This document shows positions 54,755 to 63,723 of a stretch of DNA of 64,000 bases, piece after piece. Position 1 is the first letter of the stretch. The number at the start of each line of letters is the position of its first letter. Source of the DNA: Ypsolopha sequella (Eukaryota > Arthropoda > Insecta > Lepidoptera > Ypsolophidae); the NCBI GenBank assembly GCA_934047225.1, contig CAKOHE010000060.1, positions 62,001 to 126,000 on the forward strand, read 5' to 3'. Below the pieces are notes generated by a model, which saw nothing but the letters and a program-made list of their open reading frames with translations, was not told where the DNA came from and ran no database searches. The position numbers were made by a program, and so were the translations under genes.

Positions 54755-54839
54755 TTAACATCCCCCGCAAGTTAGTGGAAATCTGGTGGCACGAGCTACT
54801 CGTGCCACCAGATTTCCACTAACTTGCGGGGGATGTTAA
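54755..54839. repeat. perfect palindrome, 41-bp arms, 3-bp spacer
   Basis: The left arm (54755-54795) starts TTAACATCCCCCGCAAGTTA and ends GGTGGCACGAG. The right arm (54799-54839) is its exact reverse complement, separated by CTA. TTAA is at both outer ends. Confidence 0.95.
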
Positions 54840-55490
54840 ATTCGCGCGGGGAGGTGAGTGTCGCTTCTTTACGTAGTAATACTTTATATTCTCTGGCCAG
54901 GATGTCCACCACTGGCTGCGCGCGCATCCCAGCAACGTGGCCGCTGTGCATTGTATTGTAAAGCTGGGACGAGGAGGACTGGTGAGTGAAGATATGCGTT
55001 GATAGACTTTATTTATCGCCACAACACAAAAAGTAACAAGAGTAAAGACAATACAATTTTGCCTCATCCATAATCACTTCCGGTTTCTCTTCTCATGAAC
55101 ACGTTTCACTGGTACGTTGTCAGGATTACGGATTACGGAACATGTCAGGAACGGTAGCAGGATTAGTTGAGACTACACTTTCAATCTGATTTCTTGTGCC
55201 AAGAATCATATACTTTGATTTTCTTGGATTTAGTACCAAAGAATTTCGTATTGACCAAGAGGAAACACGATTCAGATCTTTGGTAATCATATCCATGGCA
55301 ACATCGCGTTTAACCCGCCCGCTGTATTGTATTGTAAGTAGGTTTATATACCTAACTAGGTTTAAGTTATATATAATATATTTGTTTAAAATGTAGCTAC
55401 CTACGGATCACCCGATATCTAGACAAACCTTGCAAGGTTTATTGATATCGTAGAATAATGTAATCGTGTTTTCTTGGATGATAATATTAA
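54840..55490. other. unassigned; LINE tail near 54996
   Basis: The minus-strand reading TTGTGGCGATAAATAAAGTC around 54998-55022 is a LINE tail. The rest is not assigned. Confidence 0.45.
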
Positions 55491-55681
55491 TAGTAGTTTA
55501 TGCTACAAGGGCGCAAAGGAATAAAATTACGAGGACGCGAGTATTTTAAACGTAACCGAGTAATTTATTGCTCTTACGCCCGTGCATCATACTACGTTTT
55601 TCAATGCATAGTGTGAGGAAACAAAACAAATATAATTTTGTGAACTTTAAATTGTAATTGGCTCAAAAGGACTGTATCGCC

Positions 55682-56388
55682 TTTGTAAAGGGACGCCAAC
55701 AAACTTGTTTCTCGTGTCCATCGACTCGAGAAAACTCACAAATGTACCCGCGTTTTCGGTATAAATGTGTACAACTCGCTGCCTACTGAGATAACGAACG
55801 CACCATCACTCACTAGTTTTAAAAGCAAGCTTAAAAAACTGCTAGTCGAGTTTGCGCCTTACACGGTCAAGGAGTTTATGGACAGCAGTGGCGTGCACAG
55901 AACTTTTTGCTGGAAAAGCAAGCAATTGGTCAAGAACAACAATAAAAAAAATATGAAAAAATTTAAATATCACTTTGAAAAAAAAAAGTTTGTATAGGAA
56001 ATTTTCACTCTAGGGTAGACATTGTCTACCCTGGCGTCATACAAATTTTTTTTTATCAAAGTGATTTTTAAATTTTTTCATATTTTTTTTATTGTTATTC
56101 TTGACCAATTGCTTGCTTTTCCAGCAAAAAGTTCTGTGCACGCCACTGATGGACAGATGTGGTACCTAATCGTACCTACATAGAATATTAATCTTTTTGA
56201 CATTACTTAATCATAATACAATTTATTGTTTTTTCAATTATTATTATTATTATTTTTGACTAAGAATATTATTATTCTATAATTTTATAGTTAATTTTAA
56301 AATAATTATACTTTAAGTATAACTTTGCATTATATTCCTTGACATGTAACTATATTTGTTAGTAATAAATAAATCTAAATCTAAATCT
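55682..56388 (+). mobile_element. LINE 3' end inserted in the palindromic-element arm
   Basis: A 5'-truncated LINE with the ORF2 C-terminal tail (55767 onward: VYNSLPTEITNAPSLTSFKS and KLKKLLVEFAPYTVKEF). Its 3' UTR ends in TAATAAATAAATCTAAATCT with an (AAATCT)n tail. The target duplication is TATC or slightly longer. It is itself interrupted by a hAT MITE. Confidence 0.7.
55886..56148. mobile_element. hAT MITE with exact 8-bp target duplication
   Basis: Termini CAGTGGCGTGCACAGAACTT and AAGTTCTGTGCACGCCACTG; the arms pair for about 110 bp. ATGGACAG flanks both sides (55878-55885, 56149-56156). It sits inside the 3' end of the LINE, near the ORF2 stop. Confidence 0.85.
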
Positions 56389-56576
56389 ATCCAGAGCCGT
56401 TAAACAGTGGAAAAAAAGTATGACATTTATGGTACACAGGAAAGGGTGCAGGTTAGCCAACCATTGTAAATAAATTAAAAAATATAATAATATAATCGAC
56501 TCGGCAAAATAATCGACTTTCTGTTCGGTTTTGATGCATAAAAAGTTGGCCTTTACAAGCACATGCATTGAAAATA

Positions 56577-57182
56577 AATAAATAAAATAAAATTAGCTTC
56601 AGCAGGATGGCAAAAATATACAGCTGTAGCTCATTAGCATAAATATGAAACTTACAATGCTTTGTAATCCCCGCCACGTCACTGCTATAAATAATGAAAA
56701 GAGGGGATCCCAATATGGATCCCTGGTGTTGTAGCTCCTATTGCCATGTGTCGACACTCTATTCTCGTTCAACTAGCCGTTTTGTGAGGTCTTCTGTAAT
56801 CCCCGCCACGTCACTGCTATAAATAATGAAAAGAGGGGATCCCAATATGGATCCCTGGTGTTGTAGCTCCTATTGCCATGTGTCGACACTCTATTCTCGT
56901 TCAACTAGCCGTTTTGTGAGGTCTTCTGTAATCCCCGCCACGTCACTGCTATAAATAATGAAAAGAGGGGATCCCAATATGGATCCCTGGTGTTGTAGCT
57001 CCTATTGCCATGTGTCGACACTCTATTCTCGTTCAACTAGCCGTTTTGTGAGGTCTTCTGTAATCCCCGCCACGTCACTGCTATAAATAATGAAAAGAGG
57101 GGATCCCAATATGGATCCCTGGTGTTGTAGCTCCTATTGCCATGTGTCGACACTCTATTCTCGTTCAACTAGCCGTTTTGTG
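56577..57182 (-). pseudogene. LINE reverse-transcriptase fragment, partly amplified
   Basis: On the minus strand the frame reads EDLTKRLVERE-stop-SVDTWQ-stop, then QGSILGSPLFIIYSSDVAGI, then TKHCKFHIYANELQLYIF. These match the RT block PQGS.LGP.LF..Y..D and the catalytic YADD block, here YANE, so the active site is lost. Two stops and a shift make it a pseudogene. The segment up to the QGSILG block exists in four tandem copies. Confidence 0.75.
56665..57182 (-). repeat. 131-bp tandem array, 4 copies, of RT-coding sequence
   Basis: Four near-identical 131-bp units starting TAATCCCCGCCACGTCACTG at 56665, 56796, 56927 and 57058. Each holds GGGGATCCCAATATGGATCC, the minus-strand codons for the QGSILG RT motif. 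As 131 is not a multiple of 3, the frame shifts between units. Confidence 0.95.
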
Positions 57183-57465
57183 AACTTTTAATTATTGTAA
57201 CTGATGCGTCGCTTTGAAAGTAATTACGTAGTATAACTACGTTCAAAAAAGATTTTTTTTTCGATATATTAGTGTCGCAGACTCCTTGAAGTCTTTTGTA
57301 TATTCTTTTTTATTTATGCTCTTGTAATTTTTAAAATACGAAGGTTTCAAGATGGTTGTCTTGAAAAGTTTTCTGCTCAATGTTTTGGTTTTTTAATGGA
57401 ATAAATATTTATTATCAGCATAAAATGATAATAGACTTTTCTTGTCTTTTCGATTAAAGAAATTA
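57183..57465. other. unassigned
   Basis: No recognised feature. Confidence 0.5.
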
Positions 57466-57512
57466 TATATATATATATATATATATAATTTATATATATA
57501 TATATATAATAT
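57466..57512. repeat. (TA)n microsatellite
   Basis: Two TA runs separated by AATTT. Confidence 0.9.
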
Positions 57513-57940
57513 AAAGTGATTGATAGGAAATTGAAGAAGGTCTTATGAAGAAGTTCGCAATGTTTCTTGTGCTGACTCCTCGTAAATATCAATGCTGCTT
57601 GTTCAGGCCCGGACCGTAGTGGGCACCAAGTGACCAAATATATGATCCTTCCCATGTCCGTAGTTGAGTGTCTGTCAGTGGAGGTGAAAATGATTTGATT
57701 ATTCGTGCGGTGAAGCAATTATTGAATGGATGGTTATGAAGTCGAGCGTGGGTGGGGATTGGCAGAGTGTTGTTTGTAATAGAGTCGCTTTAGCTGTCAT
57801 CATTATAAAAATAAAATATTTAGTATCATAAGTATCTATAATTTATAATTATTAATTTTTAACTTTTATATATAATTGTGTAACTGATGCCAACCACAAT
57901 TAGTGGTCGAAATATATTTTGTACCTATAATTATATTTGT
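57513..57940. other. unassigned; hammerhead-like motif at 57884
   Basis: At 57884-57912 CTGATGC, a stem ACCAC/GTGGT around a 5-base loop, then CGAAAT: a decayed relative of the motif at 13199. It lies about 30 bp before the satellite begins. Confidence 0.4.
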
Positions 57941-59970
57941 TGAATTTATTATCGGGTGATATCTGCCCGCTAGACTGACGATCTGAAGGGCGTCGCGTAT
58001 GTAAGAGCTAGCGCGCTGGAAATTTATTATCGGGTGATATCTGCCCGCTAGACTGACGATCTGAAGGACGTCGCGTATGTAAGAGCTAGCGCGCTGGAAA
58101 TTTATTATCGGGTGATATCTGCCCGCTAGACTGACGATCTGTAGGACGTCGCGTATGTAAGAGCTAGCGCGCTGGAAATTTATTATCGGGTGATATCTGC
58201 CCGCTACACTGACGATCTGTAGGACGTCGCGTATGTAAGAGCTAGCGCGCTGGAAATTTATTATCGGGTGATATCTGCCCGCTAGACTGACGATCTGAAG
58301 GACGTCGCGTATGTAAGAGCTAGCGCGCTGGAAATTTATTATCGGGTGATATCTGCCCGCTAGACTGACGATCTGAAGGACGTCGCGTATGTAAGAGCTA
58401 GCGCGCTGGAAATTTATTATCGGGTGATATCTGCCCGCTAGACTGACGATCTGAAGGACGTCGCGTATGTAAGAGCTAGCGCGCTGGAAATTTATTATCG
58501 GGTGATATCTGCCCGCTAGACTGACGATCTGAAGGACGTCGCGTATGTATGAGCTAGCGCGCTGGAAATTTATTATCGGGTGATATCAGCCCGCTAGACT
58601 GACGATCTGAAGGGCATCGCGTATGTAAGAGCTAGCGCGCTGGAAATTTATTATCGGGTGATATCTGCCCGCTAGACTGACGATCTGAAGGGCGTCGCGT
58701 ATGTAAGAGCTAGCGCGCTGGAAATTTATTATCGGGTGATATCTGCCCGCTAGACTGACGATCTGAAGGACGTCGCGTATGTAAGAGCTAGCGCGCTGGA
58801 AATTTATTATCGGGTGATATCTGCCCGCTAGACTGACGATCTGAAGGGCGTCGCGTATGTAAGAGCTAGCGCGCTGGAAATTTATTATCGGGTGATATCT
58901 GCCCGCTAGACTGACGATCTGAAGGACGTCGCGTATGTAAGAGCTAGCGCGCTGGAAATTTATTATCGGGTGATATCTGCCCGCTAGACTGACGATCTGA
59001 AGGACGTCGCGTATGTAAGAGCTAGCGCGCTGGAAATTTATTATCGGGTGATATCTGCCCGCTAGACTGACGATCTGAAGGACGTCGCGTATGTAAGAGC
59101 TAGCGCGCTGGAAATTTATTATCGGGTGATATCTGCCCGCTAGACTGACGATCTGAAGGACGTCGCGTATGTAAGAGCTAGCGCGCTGGAAATTTATTAT
59201 CGGGTGATATCTGCCCGCTAGACTGACGATCTGAAGGACGTCGCGTATGTAAGAGCTAGCGCGCTGGAAATTTATTATCGGGTGATATCTGCCCGCTAGA
59301 CTGACGATCTGAAGGACGTCGCGTATGTAAGAGCTAGCGCGCTGGAAATTTATTATCGGGTGATATCTGCCCGCTAGACTGACGATCTGAAGGACGTCGC
59401 GTATGTAAGAGCTAGCGCGCTGGAAATTTATTATCGGGTGATATCTGCCCGCTAGACTGACGATCTGAAGGACGTCGCGTATGTAAGAGCTAGCGCGCTG
59501 GAAATTTATTATCGGGTGATATCTGCCCGCTAGACTGACGATCTGAAGGACGTCGCGTATGTAAGAGCTAGCGCGCTGGAAATTTATTATCGGGTGATAT
59601 CTGCCCGCTAGACTGACGATCTGAAGGACGTCGCGTATGTAAGAGCTAGCGCGCTGGAAATTTATTATCGGGTGATATCTGCCCGCTAGACTGACGATCT
59701 GAAGGACGTCGCGTATGTAAGAGCTAGCGCGCTGGAAATTTATTATCGGGTGATATCTGCCCGCTAGACTGACGATCTGAAGGACGTCGCGTATGTAAGA
59801 GCTAGCGCGCTGGAAATTTATTATCGGGTGATATCTGCCCGCTAGACTGACGATCTGAAGGACGTCGCGTATGTAAGAGCTAGCGCGCTGGAAATTTATT
59901 ATCGGGTGATATCTGCCCGCTAGACTGACGATCTGAAGGACGTCGCGTATGTAAGAGCTAGCGCGCTGGA
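57941..59970. repeat. 78-bp satellite, 26 copies
   Basis: Units of 78 bp from 57951 to beyond 59901 (spacing exactly 78), each with ATCGGGTGATATCTGCCCGC, TAGACTGACGATCTGAAGGA and GTAAGAGCTAGCGCGCTGGA. Variation is confined to a few sites (GAAGGACG, GAAGGGCG, GTAGGACG). Because 78 is a multiple of 3, one minus-strand frame stays open over 18 units (26-residue period); a T-to-A change in the unit near 58587 closes it. The right edge is the 20-bp palindrome GCGCTGGAAATTTCCAGCGC. Confidence 0.95.
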
Positions 59971-60073
59971 AATTTCCAGCGCAGCGTCCTTTATGAATTA
60001 AACGACCGCGCCGACCGGCGAACCAGTCCTTTATAAGAACCAAAGCACTAAAAACTGATAACCATATTTAATA

Positions 60074-60339
60074 TACAAGGTGACTTTTTGATCATCGTCC
60101 AAATTCATACTGGAGGCTTGATAAGTGATCAGTATCTTGGATCAGTAACAATGTTTGTGAAATTTGTAAAATGAAATTTCGGCTTCCCATAGAAATTCAC
60201 TTCCAGTTCCGAGTGAATCACTATGGGGAGTCGAAATTTCATTTTACGAATTTTACAAAAATTGTCATTGATCGATGATACTGATCACTTACCAAGCCAC
60301 CAGTATGAATTTGGACGATGATCAAAAAGTCACCTTGTA
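60074..60339. mobile_element. Tc1/mariner-type MITE, copy B
   Basis: 266 bp with the same ends as 15982-16246 (TACAAGGTGACTTTTTGATC and complement), flanked by TA. It lies about 100 bp downstream of the satellite. Confidence 0.8.
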
Positions 60340-60439
60340 TACTAATGATAAAGTAGTAAAAAGTCATGTCTGTACTCAGAATATTATTTCGAAATGTTAA
60401 ATGACATTGTCCTGAAGCCACTACTACAATATTTACAAA

Positions 60440-60632
60440 TTTCTGTTTGTATGCTCCGTTTTAACTCGAGAATCACTCAACGGATTTGTCTTTATTACCA
60501 TCGTAGTGACGATAGTCAACATACACGCTATGAGGGGTGTTAATAAAATAACCACCAAGCCTAAAACTGTCGACACTACTCAAAGATTTAAAGACACTTG
60601 CACGCGAGCGAAGCCGCAGGGAAGAGCTACTT
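60440..60632 (+). mobile_element. Helitron-like 3' end (decayed)
   Basis: Ends GCGAGCGAAGCCGCAGGG then AAGAGCTAC, a mutated version of the hairpin plus CTAG terminus seen at 10727-10751. ACTCGAGAATCACTCAACGG upstream is typical of the family. The final CTAG is CTAC. Confidence 0.5.
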
Positions 60633-60706
60633 ACAGACATACTTCTTATGGAGTTAGTCCCGATTTCACATTAGAAAATTTCAAGATAAGTGATGCTCTA
60701 TATATA

Positions 60707-61650
60707 CAGGGTGAATTTTTGAGACGGGACAGTAAGGGCAGGTATCTTAACCGTTATAGTTACAGGAAAAGGCTTTTAGGAGACTATCCATAAATTTTCA
60801 AGATATTCTGAACTGCATTTACATATTTTGGAAAAAATGTACAGTCAGCAAGAAAATGGTCATTTTAAACAAAAACTTTTTTTGATGCCAATCGATCCTG
60901 TTTCTTATAAGGATCAAAAGTCTCTATTGGACCGACTGAGGTTTGAGTACTAGAAATCTCAGAAATCGCGAAAAACTTTTCTCATACATTACAAGATCTA
61001 ACGCCTCTCGATTTTTTTCTGTGGGGCTACCTAAAGGATTTTAAATGATATCCATCCAAGAAAATTATCGGCTGCTACTAGCTCAGTACAAAAACGAGTG
61101 AACTTATGTATTCGTGGAAACGGCGATCATTTTGAGAAATTTATTTCGTAGATCATCTAAATGTAAGTTACGTTTGTCTGTGTCTAAAATACATATTAAA
61201 CTGATTTATTTTATTATTATTTGTTTTAGTTCTAATGTTGTAGAAGATTATCGATGCAACTATGATGATTGTCTACTTAGGTAGGCGCTTTTGCTTCTAG
61301 GTACAGTAAGCCACGAGGCCAGCTTGACAAAAACTGTAATTATCTTATGCCCCTGTATTTCCGTACAAATGTATGGAAAAAGATTTTTGCGATTTCTGAC
61401 ATTTATAGTACTCAAACCTCAGTCGGTCCAGTAGAGACTTTTGATCCTAATAAGAAACAGGATCGATTGGCATAAAAAAAGTTTTTGTTTAAAATGCCAA
61501 TTTTCTTGCTGACTGTACATTTTTTCCAAAATCTGTAAATGCAGTTCAGAATATCTTAAAAATTTATGGATAGTCTCCTAAAAGCGTTTTCCTGTAACTA
61601 TAACGGTTAAGGTACCTGCCCCTACTGTCCCGTCTCAAAAATTCATCCTG
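60707..61650 (+). mobile_element. mariner-like element with TIRs of about 285 bp
   Basis: Ends CAGGGTGAATTTTTGAGACG and CGTCTCAAAAATTCATCCTG, flanked by TA at 60705 and 61651. The arms pair over about 284 bp (60707-60990 and about 61366-61650) with few differences. The centre holds a transposase remnant. Confidence 0.8.
60995..61151 (+). pseudogene. mariner/Tc1-type transposase C-terminal remnant
   Basis: The first frame reads DLTPLDFFLWGYLKD, the block around the third catalytic acidic residue in IS630-Tc1-mariner transposases. A stop follows; then in another frame RVNLCIRGNGDHFEKFIS and TAG, the characteristic C-terminal end of the same family. The linking region and everything N-terminal (the helix-turn-helix and first two acidic residues) are deleted. 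It cannot encode an active enzyme. Confidence 0.75.
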
Positions 61651-61673
61651 TATAAAAAATGAATCGGAACCAA

Positions 61674-61928
61674 GATCCACACGCGCAAGCCTTCATACTT
61701 TTGCCTGCGCGAATACAAATACTACCTGCTTCAGTTTTACTAACTACATGCACGGTGCTGTCCGTGTACAGTGGAGACCGCATCAAGTAAGACACATTGG
61801 ACTTTGTACCTATCTTATATTCTTCACTGTAACGGCTAATGTCGTACTGCAAGTGTATAGCTTGATGTGGTCTCCACTGTACAACGCCTGAGCAGGCAAA
61901 AGTATGGTGAAGATTAAGCGTGTGGATA
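61674..61928. mobile_element. foldback element around a smaller MITE
   Basis: ATCCACACGCGCAAGCC and CTTCATACTTTTGCCTGCGC on the left pair with GCAGGCAAAAGTATGGTGAA and AGCGTGTGGAT on the right. The 61766 MITE is nested inside. Confidence 0.6.
61766..61882 (+). mobile_element. 117-bp MITE (GTACAGTGGAGACC family), copy B
   Basis: GTACAGTGGAGACCGCATCA and TGATGTGGTCTCCACTGTAC are near-perfect inverted ends. The interior (TTGGACTTTGTACCTATCTT, GGCTAATGTCGTAC) matches 25727-25843 in inverse orientation. Confidence 0.7.
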
Positions 61929-62099
61929 TGCAAATTTTATTTTTGTCTCTGTCACTCCAAGCGAAAAAACGCGCAGTGCGGGAGGGGCGGATTCAGGGCG
62001 AAAAGGAAAAAAGTTGGTTTTATATTTTTGTAAAAAAACTAAATTACAGTTTTACATGTAATATTTAGTGAGAACAGGGACAGCTGAAAATCAGCGCTG
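61929..62099. other. unassigned
   Basis: Nothing recognised. Confidence 0.5.
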
Positions 62100-62222
62100 T
62101 GCAGATGTACGCACTCACAGCATTTTGCTGAGCTGCGTCCTTTTTGTCTGTTTAATGTTAAGTTTTTGTGTAATTGGTTGTTTATTGACAAATAAATATA
62201 TTTTCTTTCTTTCTTTCTTTCA
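62100..62222 (+). mobile_element. LINE 3' tail with TTTC repeat
   Basis: TTGACAAATAAATATATTTT followed by CTTTCTTTCTTTCTTT: polyadenylation-like site plus tail, the same tail type as the inverted insertion at 47113. Confidence 0.55.
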
Positions 62223-62711
62223 TGTAGCTAGCAAAATATCCAAAATCAAATATTTAGATATTGTTGAAACTCAAACGAGAAGAAATAATGTATTTGAAGA
62301 CCACATTTCAACAATTATTTCTATCGAGGAAAGTTTATCCAAACACGTTTTCCAAAAACAAACCTCTAGATTATATAATCAAAAAGCATTTACTAAAAAT
62401 TTATTACAATTTCACGAAATACACGGAAAAGAAACAGCCGTATTTTTTTACATATCGCCTTAAAAAAGCTAATAACTGCTGGCGATCTTGGTGCGTGCAT
62501 CTCACTTTCTCACACGACTCGTCCCATAATGATGTCTCTGCCGTTCGAAAGGGAATCAAGCTGCGAACGCGTTTAAAGTTACTTAAGCAAAAAATTTAAA
62601 TTGTTGTAACTAAAATTCTTTAAAAATTATGATTTCGGTAATAGCAAATAATGTGTCAAATAAGTCGGATACTACTACTTTACTCTTTAATATTACGTAT
62701 ATAAGTCTTTA
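62223..62711. other. unassigned; overlapping open frames
   Basis: Two overlapping plus-strand frames cover 62230-62599 (one contains KIKYLDIVETQTRRNNVFED, ending at 62463; the other ends at 62599). They look protein-like, but I recognise no domain. TTTCATGTAG at 62218 could be a splice acceptor. An exon is possible but unsupported. Confidence 0.35.
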
Positions 62712-63445
62712 AAGCTAAACCTATCTAAAACAAAAATATAAGGAGACGGCACCTACATTATTAACATATCTTAGTAGCGATATAGGTGTTAAAACCAACG
62801 AAAGGCATCGCTGCCGGCCATCACGGTCTATCATGTCAACGTAGTGCCGGTCGCTGGTCCCGCCACGCCAGCCTGAATGACGTCATTCGGAGGGCCCTTG
62901 CCACCGTCAATGTGCCGGCCATCCTAGAACCAAACGGCATTACACGTGACGATGGCAAGAGGCCTGACGGGATGACACTAATCCCCTGGCAGAACGGTCG
63001 CTCGCTCGTGTGGGACGCAACATGCGTCGACACCCTTGCCGCGTCTCACGTGCGATCGACCGCCGTCTCAGCTGGCGCGGCGGCGGCAGCAGCAGAGGGC
63101 AACAAGCGGCGCAAATACGCGGCTCTAGGAGAGGGCTGCATGTTTGTGCCGTTTGGCGTAGAGACGTTCGGGCCGTGGGGGCCAGACGCGCGACGGCTCT
63201 CTAAGGATATAGCGTCGCGCCTGGTCGAGACTTCGTGTGACCCAAGGGCTGGGGCTTACTTCAGACAAAGAATAAGCCTCGCTATTCAGCGTGGTAATGC
63301 CGCCAGCGTCTTGGGTACCCTGCCCCGTGGCAGCGATGACCTAGACAAATTTTTTTATTTAATTTAGTGGTTTATTTCGCTACTAAGATATGTTAATAAT
63401 GTAGGTGCCGTCTCCTTATATTTTTGTTTTAGATAGGTTTAGCTT
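62712..63445 (+). mobile_element. 734-bp TIR element with perfect 69-bp ends and an ORF
   Basis: 62712-62780 and 63377-63445 are exact reverse complements over 69 bp (AAGCTAAACCTATCTAAAAC ... TTAGTAGCGA). Between them lies a single GC-rich open frame of 193 codons, composition quite unlike the AT-rich ends. The target duplication is unclear, so the superfamily is not assigned. Confidence 0.8.
62786..63367 (+). CDS. captured non-LTR polyprotein C-terminal domain
   Basis: 193 open codons, starting (at a GTG; a stop lies just upstream at 62783) five bases inside the left TIR and stopping ten bases before the right one. The sequence (GHHGLSCQRSAGRWSRHASL, NDVIRRALATVNVPAILEPN, DDGKRPDGMTLIPWQNGRSL, VWDATCVDTLAASHV, ending AIQRGNAASVLGTLP) resembles the region following the reverse transcriptase in some animal LINE polyproteins. 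That region begins with a Cys/His motif (HGLSC) and has a PDG...W...LVWD.T pattern reminiscent of PD-(D/E)XK nucleases; the nuclease idea is an inference. No stops or frameshifts are present, and no ATG at the beginning. An Ala run (about residues 96-103) is uninterrupted. It has no RT partner nearby. Whether it is expressed is unknown. Confidence 0.6.
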   Translation: MLKPTKGIAAGHHGLSCQRSAGRWSRHASLNDVIRRALATVNVPAILEPNGITRDDGKRPDGMTLIPWQNGRSLVWDATCVDTLAASHVRSTAVSAGAAAAAAEGNKRRKYAALGEGCMFVPFGVETFGPWGPDARRLSKDIASRLVETSCDPRAGAYFRQRISLAIQRGNAASVLGTLPRGSDDLDKFFYLI

Positions 63446-63723
63446 ATAGAATTTTTTCTTTTGTAGATTATTTAGATTATAAAGAAAATATATGTAATGA
63501 AATTCTTACAATTATATTGACACATAAAATAAAAATAAATTAAGTCTTTAAAAGTCTTAATTTGGACCTTGTTTTAGTATTTATTAAGTCAAAGATCTTG
63601 ACGAAAATTTAAAATTCTAATCAGAGCACATCATACATTTTTCATTTTTTTTTAGTTACACGACATCTGAATGATACCGGATCTTATCGCGGCTTCTCAA
63701 GGTTGCCCAGATTTATTCCCCTC
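63446..63723. other. unassigned AT-rich DNA
   Basis: Nothing recognised between the TIR element and the last MITE. Confidence 0.5.

Larger units (their letters stand above)
55491..56576 (+). mobile_element. single arm of the 22379-type element, interrupted
   Basis: Starts TAGTAGTTTATGCTACAAGG and follows the left arm of 22379-23043 to GGCTCAAAAGGACTGTATC (55680). It is interrupted by a LINE fragment and resumes at 56389 with CCAGAGCCGTTAAACAGTGG, ending at GCATTGAAAA. The second arm is absent. Confidence 0.75.

Noticed and set aside
58029..59970. Hammerhead ribozyme in the 78-bp satellite (CTGACGA and GAAAT present)
   Set aside because: No stem II pairs between CTGACGA and GAAA and no suitable cleavage arm, so the core letters are coincidental.
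58586..60043. 485-codon minus-strand frame with an 18-fold, 26-residue repeat as a protein gene
   Set aside because: It is the satellite read in its open frame; the unit length is divisible by three, units differ randomly and no start context or conserved neighbour exists.
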